64,000 nucleotides of DNA from assembly GCF_012932915.1 (NCBI RefSeq), contig NZ_VCQU01000005.1:62001-126000 (forward strand), read 5' to 3'. This document shows positions 1 through 7,261 of this stretch, piece by piece (within the stretch, counting starts at the first letter, position 1; every line of letters starts with the position of its first letter). The notes beneath the pieces are model-generated. The model saw nothing but the letters and a program-made list of their open reading frames with translations, was not told the origin of the DNA and made no database searches. The position numbers were made by a program, and so were the translations under genes. The DNA comes from Antrihabitans stalactiti (GTDB lineage Bacteria; Actinomycetota; Actinomycetes; Mycobacteriales; Mycobacteriaceae).

Positions 1-1266
1 GGCGAACGCCGTCACCACCGCAAAGCAGACGGCAGGCACGATGAACGAAATCGCCGGAGTGGTCGCGTCGAGCACCGCACCCTGAACGAGGGGCATGATT
101 GCGCCGCCGACAATGGCCATGACCAGTCCGGCCGCGCCGAACTTCGTCGCCGGTCCGAGGCCCTGCAGCGCGACGCCGTAGATGGTCGGGAACATCAGCG
201 AAAGGCAGAACGACACAGCGACCAGCGCCACGAGGCCCGCGATGTTCGGCGAAACCATCGCAAACAGACACAACAGAATGGCAAGCAAACCCAGTGCAGC
301 GAGCACCTTGGTCGCTCGAATCTTGCCGATCACCCAGGTCATGATGAACCGGGAGATCAGGAAGACGATGAGACTGATCTGCAGGACGAGACCGCCCAGT
401 GACAAGCTGCCGTCGACGGCTTGCTGGGTGTACTGAATGAGATAAGTCCAGGTACAGACCTGTGCCGCAACATTGAAGAACTGTGCGACGACGCCGAATT
501 TATAGCGGCGATTCTTTGCGAGGATCCGGAAGGCCGCGCGTGCGCCGGTGCCCGCGCTGTCGGGGAACTCTTCTTTGATCTTGGGTGCCTTGTTGATTGC
601 CACGATCAACCAGACGATGACGAGCACCGACGCGAGGCCGATGTACGGACCCATCACGGCGCCGAGTTCGCCCGCCCGGATCGTCCGGACTTGCTCGGGG
701 GAGAGCGACGCTAGGTCCACGGGCTCGCCGAGCTTGGGCAAGATCAACGTCGCGGCCAACAGCACCCCGATATTCGTTCCGAGTGGGTTGAAGGCCTGGG
801 CGAAGTTCAGTCGCCGGGTCGCCGTCGCCTCCGGGCCGAGCGAGATGACGTACGGGTTGGCAGACGTTTCCAGGATCGAGCAGCCGGCGGCCATCGCGAA
901 CAGCGCGACGAGGAACGCCTCGTAGGTCATGATCTTGCTCGCCGGATAGAACGCGAACGCGCCGATCGCCGCCAGACCGAGTCCGCTCAGCAGCCCCACT
1001 TTGTAGCCGAAACGTTCATTGATGAACGCGGCAGGAAGTGCCAATAGGAAGTAAGCACCGAAATACGCCAACTGCACCAGGGATGCCTGGAAAGTGGACA
1101 TGTCGAAAATATTCTTGAACCCAGCGACCATGGGCGTTGTCAGGTCGGCAGCGACGCCCCACAACAAAAAACAACAGATAAGAACAATAAACAACATGCC
1201 CATTTTTGGATAAACAAGTCGCGTCGTACCTTTGGTTTCTTTCGGCGACGTTTCGGTAGTAGTCAT
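1..1266 (-). CDS. FucP-like sugar:H+ symporter (MFS, FHS family), 3' end cut by window
   Basis: I translated this open frame (422 codons in the window) by hand; it has no stop before position 1, so a few C-terminal residues are missing. The start is ATG at 1266 (MTTTETSPKE). A hydrophobic first helix with FLLWGVAADLTTPMV and a second with QLAYFGAYFLLALPAAF resemble L-fucose permease (FucP), as do the later GCSILETSANPYV and LNFAQAFNPLGTNIGVLLA motifs. FucP-type proteins import fucose or other hexoses with protons across the cytoplasmic membrane and are about 430 residues long, which fits. The exact sugar cannot be told. A 7-codon ORF overlaps its start, and a CRP-type palindrome lies about 100 bp upstream, suggesting catabolite-type control. 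Confidence 0.85.
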   Translation of the reverse strand, partial: MTTTETSPKETKGTTRLVYPKMGMLFIVLICCFLLWGVAADLTTPMVAGFKNIFDMSTFQASLVQLAYFGAYFLLALPAAFINERFGYKVGLLSGLGLAAIGAFAFYPASKIMTYEAFLVALFAMAAGCSILETSANPYVISLGPEATATRRLNFAQAFNPLGTNIGVLLAATLILPKLGEPVDLASLSPEQVRTIRAGELGAVMGPYIGLASVLVIVWLIVAINKAPKIKEEFPDSAGTGARAAFRILAKNRRYKFGVVAQFFNVAAQVCTWTYLIQYTQQAVDGSLSLGGLVLQISLIVFLISRFIMTWVIGKIRATKVLAALGLLAILLCLFAMVSPNIAGLVALVAVSFCLSLMFPTIYGVALQGLGPATKFGAAGLVMAIVGGAIMPLVQGAVLDATTPAISFIVPAVCFAVVTAFA

Positions 1267-1286
1267 ACCGGGACCTTGCCGTTCAT
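1263..1286 (-). CDS. 7-codon upstream ORF (MNGKVPV) overlapping the symporter start
   Basis: ATG at 1286 follows a good ribosome binding site (GAGGAGAA at 1298-1291) and is followed by six codons and TGA. The TGA (1265-1263) overlaps the symporter ATG (1266-1264) as ATGA. The symporter ATG itself has only a weak AAGG upstream. Ribosomes may therefore load on the mini-ORF and reinitiate at the symporter. Translation of the mini-ORF is inferred, not shown. Confidence 0.5.
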   Translation of the reverse strand: MNGKVPV

Positions 1287-1381
1287 AGATTTCTCCTCAC
1301 TCCGGACGCTGGCCGAAAAGGCCTGCTACACAGCGACACTCGGAGTTGAAGAGCAAATTCAACAGACGGGAACTAAATCGA

Positions 1382-1397
1382 TGTGACTCGAATCACA
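1382..1397. promoter_or_regulatory. CRP/GlxR-type binding site TGTGA-N6-TCACA
   Basis: The sequence TGTGACTCGAATCACA is a perfect match to the CRP-family consensus used by mycobacterial CRP (Rv3676) and corynebacterial GlxR. It lies about 95 bp upstream of the mini-ORF and symporter and 115 bp downstream of the HAD gene stop, so the symporter is the likely target. Binding is inferred from sequence only. Confidence 0.65.
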
Positions 1398-1455
1398 CTA
1401 GGGCCGATTAATGCCTCTGGCAAGAGTCCGGCGCGAACCGGTGCAACGCCGACGC

Positions 1456-1499
1456 TTGTGAGTCTTTTCGGAGTCCCTGGACTCCAAAAAGACTCACAA
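1456..1499. repeat. Palindromic intergenic repeat, family A copy 1
   Basis: Arms TTGTGAGTCTTTTCGGAGTC and its complement flank a 4-base centre; one stem position is mismatched on the right arm (CCAAAAAG instead of CCGAAAAG). The element starts 12 bp after the HAD phosphatase stop codon. The same element occurs at 7216, 33782 and 62073. Confidence 0.9.
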
Positions 1500-1511
1500 T
1501 GAGTGCGCGTT

Positions 1512-2183
1512 TCAGCGGCAGGTGCGGACCGCTGCGGGGTCGAAGCGCGGCGAGATGTGGATCTGATCGCCGTCCGGGTCGGTGTTGAGTTCGTCGAAGT
1601 CGACGATTCTCGGCAACCGGCCGTCGAAGTACGTCAAGCCACCGACCACGACGGTCGAAGCACCACTCGCGACACCCGCCTGGACCCCGGCGAGCGAATC
1701 TTCGAAGACAACACAGTCGGTGATGTCGACACCGAGCGTGGCTGCGGCGCGGCGGTAGCCTTGGGGATCGGGCTTGCCGATCGTGACGTCTTCGACGGTC
1801 ACGAGGACCTCGGGAACAGGTATTCCGGCCGCAACGAGCCGCTTCAAGGCCAGATTCCGATGTGCCGACGTGACAATCGCCCATCGGTCGCTCGGCAAGC
1901 TGTGCACAAACTCTGGGGCGCCGACGATCGGGGCGATGACGTCGGTGGCGCGCTCATCGATTGCACGAATGCGCGCGGCCTCCTGCTCGATGTCGGACTT
2001 GCTCGCGACGAACCGACGGACTGTCGCAATTGCCGGCCTGCCGTGCGAGAACGCAATGACTTCTTCGGCGCGAAGACCATGCCTGACGGCGAAGTCGATC
2101 CATGCCCGCTCCACCACAGCAGTCGAATCGACGAGCGTGCCGTCCATATCGAAAAGCATTGCAGCAGCTGAGAGCTCGAGCAT
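1512..2183 (-). CDS. HAD-superfamily phosphatase (subfamily IA, beta-phosphoglucomutase/sugar-phosphatase type)
   Basis: A 223-residue HAD hydrolase. Motif I is FDMDGTLVD with nucleophile Asp12 and acid Asp14; motif II is TS at 105-106; the motif III lysine is in GKPDP (Lys137); motif IV is EDS at 161-163. This is the full catalytic set of a phosphatase acting on a small phosphorylated metabolite, most like sugar-phosphate phosphatases or beta-phosphoglucomutase. The frame could open 24 codons earlier, but ATG at 2183 has AAGG in good position and puts motif I at the usual distance from the N-terminus. A family A repeat follows the stop. The substrate is not readable; the neighbouring sugar symporter suggests, weakly, a sugar phosphate. 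Confidence 0.85.
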   Translation of the reverse strand: MLELSAAAMLFDMDGTLVDSTAVVERAWIDFAVRHGLRAEEVIAFSHGRPAIATVRRFVASKSDIEQEAARIRAIDERATDVIAPIVGAPEFVHSLPSDRWAIVTSAHRNLALKRLVAAGIPVPEVLVTVEDVTIGKPDPQGYRRAAATLGVDITDCVVFEDSLAGVQAGVASGASTVVVGGLTYFDGRLPRIVDFDELNTDPDGDQIHISPRFDPAAVRTCR

Positions 2184-2345
2184 CGACGTACCTTCCGTGG
2201 GCCAACTCTCTACGCTAGCCGGGATCGGCAGAAGTCGCATCGACGGGCTCGTCACATCGGCCGATAAGTGTGAGCCGGCCCATTCGACCTACACCGGTGC
2301 GTTGTAAGTCGTGGGTGGAAACGCTGTTTCACAATCGGTTGGTTG

Positions 2346-3557
2346 ATGTCTAGGTTTGACGCGGTGAACCAACGCACGAGCCGCTGGTCGGCAGTGATCG
2401 CTTTCGCCTTCGTCGGCGCCGCGACGCAATTGCTATGGCTCACCTTTGCTCCCGTCACCACGGCCGCTGCCGAGCACTACGGCGTCTCGGAATCGGCGAT
2501 CGGCTGGCTGGCAAACGTCTTTCCGCTGCTCTACGTCGTGTTGGCGATCCCCGCGGGTCTATTGCTCGACCGCTGGTTCAGCTTGGCATTGTCGGCGGGG
2601 GCAATTCTGACCGCTGTGGGCGGGGTCATCCGCTTGGTCGGTGACGACTTCGCGTGGGTGCTGATCGGACAGACGCTCATCGCCGTCGCGCAACCGCTGG
2701 TGCTCAATGCGATCACCGGAATCACCGGTCGGTATCTCGCCGAGCAATACCGCGCCGCCGGCATCGCCGTCGGTTCTGCCAGCACGTTCGGCGGAATGAT
2801 CCTGGCATTCTTACTCGGCGCCATCTTGCCGGACGGCGATCAACTGCCGACTTTGATCGCGATCGGCGCCATCTTCGCGGTGGTTGCTGCTGTCGTGTTG
2901 GTGCTTGCGTTGCGTACGCCCGGCCAACATCACCATGCGCGGCCACCGGCCGGATTGGGCGCGTTGCGAATTGCGTGGAGCGACCCGTTCATCAGACGGC
3001 TGTGCCTTCTTGTGTTCTTTCCGTTCGGTACCTTCGTCGCCCTGACAACCTTCGCGCAGCCGTTGCTCGAGCCCGCCGGTGTCAGTTCGTCGACGACGAG
3101 TGTGGTCTTGCTGCTGAACGTCGTCGCGGGCGTCGTCGGCTGCGCGGTGTTGCCGATTGTTGCAGCCAAGCGTGGGTGGGAGCTGAGCATTCCCGCGGTC
3201 GGCGGGTTGGCCGCCGCGATGGGATGCGTTGCCATGGCGTTGGCTCCAGGTGCGGTGGTCGCGGGCGTCGCTCTGGTGCTGATCGGGTTCCTGCTCTTGC
3301 CCGCGCTCCCGATTGTTCTCGAACTGACCGAACGCAGATCCGGCGCCGCTGAGGGCACTGCTGCCGGCCTCATCTGGATGTCCGGCAATCTCGGTGGGCT
3401 GGTCGTCGCAACGGTGGTCGGGCTGCTGGTCCACCATCCAGGGCCGGCCTTCTTCATCGCCGCTATCGCGGCGGTCCTTGCGTTGCCGGTGCTCGCTCGC
3501 CTACGTCCGTACCTACACCCAACCCCCGTGCGTGAGTTTGGCCCCTCTGGGGGCTAA
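2346..3557 (+). CDS. MFS transporter
   Basis: A 403-residue protein with about twelve hydrophobic segments. Loop 2-3 carries PAGLLLDRW, the usual place of the MFS GxLaDrxGrr signature. A hydrophilic loop rich in histidine (QHHHARPPAG, near residue 195) separates the two halves. Efflux or uptake at the cytoplasmic membrane is expected; the substrate is unknown. The start is ATG at 2346 directly after an in-frame TTG, with no convincing ribosome binding site, so initiation may be leaderless. The last codons and the TAA stop lie within a family B palindromic repeat, so the C-terminal residues (VREFGPSGG) are encoded by the repeat. It is divergent from the HAD gene across a 162-bp gap. Confidence 0.85.
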   Translation: MSRFDAVNQRTSRWSAVIAFAFVGAATQLLWLTFAPVTTAAAEHYGVSESAIGWLANVFPLLYVVLAIPAGLLLDRWFSLALSAGAILTAVGGVIRLVGDDFAWVLIGQTLIAVAQPLVLNAITGITGRYLAEQYRAAGIAVGSASTFGGMILAFLLGAILPDGDQLPTLIAIGAIFAVVAAVVLVLALRTPGQHHHARPPAGLGALRIAWSDPFIRRLCLLVFFPFGTFVALTTFAQPLLEPAGVSSSTTSVVLLLNVVAGVVGCAVLPIVAAKRGWELSIPAVGGLAAAMGCVAMALAPGAVVAGVALVLIGFLLLPALPIVLELTERRSGAAEGTAAGLIWMSGNLGGLVVATVVGLLVHHPGPAFFIAAIAAVLALPVLARLRPYLHPTPVREFGPSGG

Positions 3558-3567
3558 ATTCACGCAC
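3528..3567. repeat. Palindromic intergenic repeat, family B copy 1
   Basis: Arms GTGCGTGAGTTTGGCCCC and GGGGGCTAAATTCACGCAC can form a long hairpin. It spans the stop of the MFS gene and ends 5 bp before the stop of the convergent DUF2231 gene. The upper stem uses GGCCCC/GGGGGC where other copies use CACCCC/GGGGTG, so the base pairing is kept while the sequence changes. Confidence 0.85.
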
Positions 3568-3572
3568 AGTTA

Positions 3573-4031
3573 CTAGGGCTGCCCGCCCCAGACGGCCTGG
3601 GCGCCGGAGTCGCCGACGCGAACGGTCTGCACGATCGTCGCGACGCTGACGAGGATGCTGACCGCCGCGATGGCATACACGACAACCGGTTTGAGCGACC
3701 TCGACTTGACCTCGGCTGCGTGTATTGCCGTCACCCCGGCGGCGCCGACGGCCAAGGCGATGGCGAACCACAGCATTGTGTCGCCGAGTTCGGCGTGATG
3801 GTCGAGCAGCGGTGGATTGCCGAGCCGGTCATTGAGCGATTCGCCTGCGTCGGTCGTCAACGGCGTCAGCACCAGAACGAACAGCGCGGCGGGGAGCAAG
3901 AGCCACACGAACCGTCTTCGGGCGCCGGGCCAGACCGCGCACAGAATCACAAGGAGAGCGGTCAACGGCGCGAGCACCACAACGAAATGAACGAGGAGCG
4001 GATGAGCTGGCAGGCCGTTGATGGTGGACAT
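3573..4031 (-). CDS. DUF2231-type membrane protein
   Basis: A 152-residue integral membrane protein with four predicted helices. The N-terminus GLPAHPLLVHFVVVLAPLT is the hallmark of the DUF2231 family (conserved HP and H near the first helix). Family members occur in the membrane of many bacteria, often with redox or heme-type functions proposed, but no role is established. The start ATG at 4031 has AGGAG just upstream. It lies 24 bp after the DUF6069 gene on the same strand, so the two are probably co-transcribed. It converges on the MFS gene with a family B repeat in between. Confidence 0.8.
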   Translation of the reverse strand: MSTINGLPAHPLLVHFVVVLAPLTALLVILCAVWPGARRRFVWLLLPAALFVLVLTPLTTDAGESLNDRLGNPPLLDHHAELGDTMLWFAIALAVGAAGVTAIHAAEVKSRSLKPVVVYAIAAVSILVSVATIVQTVRVGDSGAQAVWGGQP

Positions 4032-4055
4032 GCACTCTCCTCTATGTGCGCGAGG

Positions 4056-4478
4056 TCAGGCCGTCCGACCGCGCTGCATGGATTCCAGCCCGACGAAGAT
4101 CGCAATTGCCAAGACTACGTGCATCGCGGCCAGGGCGATGGTGCTTACGCCGTCGAAAGCGGCGTCGATCGTGAGATAGATCGTGCCCAGCGCGAGCACC
4201 GGCCCGATCACCTGCGCAACCCGAATCACGCTGGACCAGTACGGAACCAGCAGTGCCGCGACCGTCATTCCGATAAGTGCCGGGACGATGGTCAACATGA
4301 TCACGCCACCCGGTGCTGCAGAGTTCACTTTGCCGTCTTGAGCGAACTCGAACGAGCCGCCGGCGACCAAACCGATCAGCCAGATGACGACGTTGACGAC
4401 GAGCGCTCCGACGATTGTGAAAGCAATTGCCTTGGTACGACTCAATGCGGGGGGTTGGGTGATCTTGGTTGTTGTCAT
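4056..4478 (-). CDS. DUF6069-like four-helix membrane protein
   Basis: A 140-residue protein with four hydrophobic segments: residues about 15-35 (IVGALVVNVVIWLIGLVAGG), 55-75, 85-105 and 115-135. The pattern resembles DUF6069 proteins of actinobacteria, which have no known function. I chose ATG at 4478 (MTTTKITQPP) because it puts a short cytoplasmic tail before the first helix; an in-frame start seven codons upstream is possible. The gene runs into the DUF2231 gene 24 bp downstream, which suggests a two-gene unit. Confidence 0.6.
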   Translation of the reverse strand: MTTTKITQPPALSRTKAIAFTIVGALVVNVVIWLIGLVAGGSFEFAQDGKVNSAAPGGVIMLTIVPALIGMTVAALLVPYWSSVIRVAQVIGPVLALGTIYLTIDAAFDGVSTIALAAMHVVLAIAIFVGLESMQRGRTA

Positions 4479-4533
4479 GCCGCAATTCTGCAACCCCAAC
4501 CCAGCTCGAGGTCAAGCGACGGCAAAGACGGCG

Positions 4534-5481
4534 TCAAGACCGAACAATGCAACGGAACCCGAGGTGCGACGTAGCCGTGTCGACGGTCTGCGGCATGCGC
4601 GCTGCGGGGCGGTACCGCTGGCAATAATTGGGTGCGCACAGGTGCGAGCCGCCTTTGATCACCCGACGCGGGATGCGGATGCCTTGGGCCACCTCCGCTG
4701 GGTCGTAGCTCGAATCACGCTCCCCACCAATCGGATCAGGTGCTACGCAGCAGGCGTGCTGGACCTTGTCGTGATTCTGGAACCAATCGGACGTCCACTC
4801 CCAGACGTTGCCGATCATGTCGTACAAGTCGTAACCGTTCGGCGGAAACGAGCCGACGGGTGCAGTCCACTTGTAGCCGTCCGGCATGTCGTTGCGCGTC
4901 GGGAACTGGCCGTGCCACGTGTTGGCCATGAATCGACCGTCCGGCGTCAACTCGTCGCCGCCCCAGGCATATTCAGCACCGTCCAGACCGCCACGGGCAG
5001 CGAATTCCCACTCGGCTTCGGTCGGCAATTCCTTACCGGCCCACGCCGCATACGCCTCGACGTCGTCCCATGCGACGTGCACGACCGGGTGAGTGGCATG
5101 GCCGCGAATCGTCGACTCCGGACCGCGCGGATGCAACCAATCGGCGCCTGGCACGAACCGCCACCAGTTGTAGTGGTTGCGAAGGTCGACGGGCTGCGCG
5201 GGCTGGACGAAAACCGTAGACGCCGGGACCAACATTTCCGGTTGTGCTCCCGGGTAGTCGGCGGGGTCGGGCGCGCGCTGGGCAACGGTCACGTAGCCGG
5301 TCTCCCGCACGAACTTCCGATACTGCGCATTTGTCACCTGGAATCGATCGATCCAGAACCCACCGACCGAAACGCGATGTACAGGCGCTTCTTCCGGGTA
5401 GTGGCGGTCCGAGCCCATGAGGTATTCGCCGCCAGGTATCCACACCATGTCGGCATCCGGCGAAGGCGGGATGGGAGTCAT
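4534..5481 (-). CDS. Formylglycine-generating enzyme (SUMF1 family, sulfatase activator)
   Basis: A 315-residue FGE/SUMF1 protein. The N-terminus MVWIPGGEYLMGS and the core GNVWEWTSDW are diagnostic. Near the C-terminus, GGSHLCAPNYCQRYRPAAR carries the paired copper-binding cysteines (Cys282 and Cys287), and the protein ends HLGFRCIVRS. FGE oxidises the cysteine of a CxPxR or CxAxR motif in type I sulfatases to C-alpha-formylglycine, in the cytoplasm and with oxygen. The divergent neighbour is exactly such a sulfatase, so this is a matched enzyme and substrate pair. The frame stays open upstream, but that stretch is antisense to the sulfatase; ATG at 5481 is the natural start. Confidence 0.93.
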   Translation of the reverse strand: MTPIPPSPDADMVWIPGGEYLMGSDRHYPEEAPVHRVSVGGFWIDRFQVTNAQYRKFVRETGYVTVAQRAPDPADYPGAQPEMLVPASTVFVQPAQPVDLRNHYNWWRFVPGADWLHPRGPESTIRGHATHPVVHVAWDDVEAYAAWAGKELPTEAEWEFAARGGLDGAEYAWGGDELTPDGRFMANTWHGQFPTRNDMPDGYKWTAPVGSFPPNGYDLYDMIGNVWEWTSDWFQNHDKVQHACCVAPDPIGGERDSSYDPAEVAQGIRIPRRVIKGGSHLCAPNYCQRYRPAARMPQTVDTATSHLGFRCIVRS

Positions 5482-5574
5482 CGATCCTGACCTTAATCGT
5501 CGTCGCCTCGATAGAATCATCGCGTTCGTTTTGCGATGTTTGCACAAATTGCTCTGTCGAATCAGCGAGGCATC

Positions 5575-7206
5575 ATGACCTTCGGCGATCTGCCCAAACG
5601 GCCCAACATTCTCATCGTCATCACCGACCAAGAGCGCGAGGTGATGCATTGGCCGGAAGGGTGGGCCGAAGAGAACCTCCCGGCTCGCAATCGCCTCCTG
5701 GCCAACGGTCTGCAATTCACCAGCGCGCAATGCAACGCTGCCGCGTGTTCGGCGAGCCGCGCGACGCTGATGACTGGTCGGTATCCGACCGAACATGGCG
5801 TCAAGAACCTGGTCACCAGCGACGACCCGAAAAGTGAAGTGCAACGGCACCTTCAAGTGCTGCCGAGCCGATTGCCGAACCTGGCAAATGTGATGGCGAC
5901 CGCCGGATATCACGTCGTGCTCAAGGGAAAGCTGCATCTCACGCGCCCGGTCGAGTACAACGCCGAGCGCAAGCGTTTCTACTGGTCCGCCGCAGACAAG
6001 GAACATCTCGCCGACCGCTACGGCTTCCACGAGTGGAATCCGCCGGACATGAGCGATCCCACCAGCCTGACCGACCTCGGCGGCGGGTCGATCAACAACG
6101 ACGGCCGGTTCGTCGACGGTAGCGGTACTGCTGCGGGAGAAGTCGTCCCACGCGACGAGCTTTTCCGCGAAAGCGCGGTCAACTTCCTCAACACCTACGA
6201 CGGCGACAAGCCATTCTGTCTGTTCGTGGGTTTGGTGAACCCCCACGACGTACAGGAGTACCCCGGACGCGGCCTGCGGGGGCTCAAGGGCGGACACCTG
6301 AAGCCGACATTCGGTCAAGGCGGTTATCACCTGGAGGATTTCAAGGATCTGCCGATCGACCTGCCGCCGAGCGTCGACGACGATCTCTCTACGAAGCCGA
6401 GCGCCCACGCGGCATTCCGCAAATTCCTCGCCATCGGTACCGGACACGTCCGGACGCGCGAAAGACAGCTGACGTACGCGCGGTTCTACGCCTACCTGCA
6501 CCAACAAGTCGATCAGCAGATCATGAAGTTGCTCGACGCGCTCGACGCCAACAACCTCACCAACGACACGCTCATCGTGCGCATGAGCGACCACGGCGAA
6601 CTGGGCATGGCGCACGGGCGCGGGCGACAGAAGTTCTACAACGCTTACCGCGAAACGCTCAGCGTCCCATTGATCTTCTCGAACCCGCGGGCTTTCCCGC
6701 AGCCCCAGCAGACCGACGCGTTTGCGAGCCTGATAGATATTCTGCCGACGCTTGCCACCATCGCCGACGTGCCCGACGCTGACACGTACGGCTTCAAGGG
6801 GCGCGACCTGACTCCGATCCTGTTGGATCCGACAACGACCGTGCAGGACGCGCTCCACTTCACCTACGAGGACGACGTCTTTCCGGTCGAGGGAGCACGA
6901 TTCATTCGAGCGATCGTCGAGAAGGGGTGGAAGTACGCGGTGTACTTCGATCCGTACGGCGGCGCTCCGATCGAGTACGAAATGTACGACCTCACAAACG
7001 ATCCGCTGGAAATGAAGAACCTGGCGCACGCGAAGCACAGCACGCCCGAATCCGAATTCGAACGCGCTCGGCTGCACACTCGCCTGACCGAGATGATGCG
7101 AGAGAACCTCACGATGCCCGACGAGATTCGCTGGCCCGAGGTCTCGGATTTCTCGCCGAACTCGCAACTCGCCGACATCGAAGAAGACGAGCCTGCGTCG
7201 GTGTAG
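5575..7206 (+). CDS. Type I (formylglycine-dependent) sulfatase
   Basis: A 543-residue arylsulfatase/choline-sulfatase-like enzyme. RPNILIVITDQ at residues 9-19 gives the metal-binding Asp18. The signature CSASRATLMTGRYP starts at Cys58, which the adjacent FGE would convert to formylglycine. MSDHGELGMAHG further on holds the other metal ligands. It hydrolyses sulfate esters using Ca2+. No signal peptide is visible, so it should act in the cytoplasm on an imported compound. I chose ATG at 5575 (MTFGDLPKRP) because GAGG sits six bases upstream; an in-frame ATG 13 codons earlier is less likely. Some features (length, TDQERE) also recall phosphonate monoester hydrolases, so the exact substrate is open. 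Confidence 0.92.
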   Translation: MTFGDLPKRPNILIVITDQEREVMHWPEGWAEENLPARNRLLANGLQFTSAQCNAAACSASRATLMTGRYPTEHGVKNLVTSDDPKSEVQRHLQVLPSRLPNLANVMATAGYHVVLKGKLHLTRPVEYNAERKRFYWSAADKEHLADRYGFHEWNPPDMSDPTSLTDLGGGSINNDGRFVDGSGTAAGEVVPRDELFRESAVNFLNTYDGDKPFCLFVGLVNPHDVQEYPGRGLRGLKGGHLKPTFGQGGYHLEDFKDLPIDLPPSVDDDLSTKPSAHAAFRKFLAIGTGHVRTRERQLTYARFYAYLHQQVDQQIMKLLDALDANNLTNDTLIVRMSDHGELGMAHGRGRQKFYNAYRETLSVPLIFSNPRAFPQPQQTDAFASLIDILPTLATIADVPDADTYGFKGRDLTPILLDPTTTVQDALHFTYEDDVFPVEGARFIRAIVEKGWKYAVYFDPYGGAPIEYEMYDLTNDPLEMKNLAHAKHSTPESEFERARLHTRLTEMMRENLTMPDEIRWPEVSDFSPNSQLADIEEDEPASV

Positions 7207-7215
7207 CTCCATACC

Positions 7216-7261
7216 CTCGTGAGTCTTTTCGGAGTCTATAGACTCCGAAAAGACTCACGAG
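7216..7261. repeat. Palindromic intergenic repeat, family A copy 2 (perfect 46-bp palindrome)
   Basis: CTCGTGAGTCTTTTCGGAGT, then CTATAG, then the exact complement: all 23 base pairs match. It lies between two convergent genes and contains the stop codon (TGA at 7257-7255) of the pseudouridine synthase. Perfect symmetry suggests recent spread or selection on the hairpin. Confidence 0.95.

Noticed and set aside
5482-7212. Extension of the FGE reading frame to an 892-codon ORF antisense to the sulfatase
   Set aside because: The extra 577 codons are arginine/valine-rich complement of the sulfatase gene in a GC-rich genome; FGE motifs begin only after ATG 5481.
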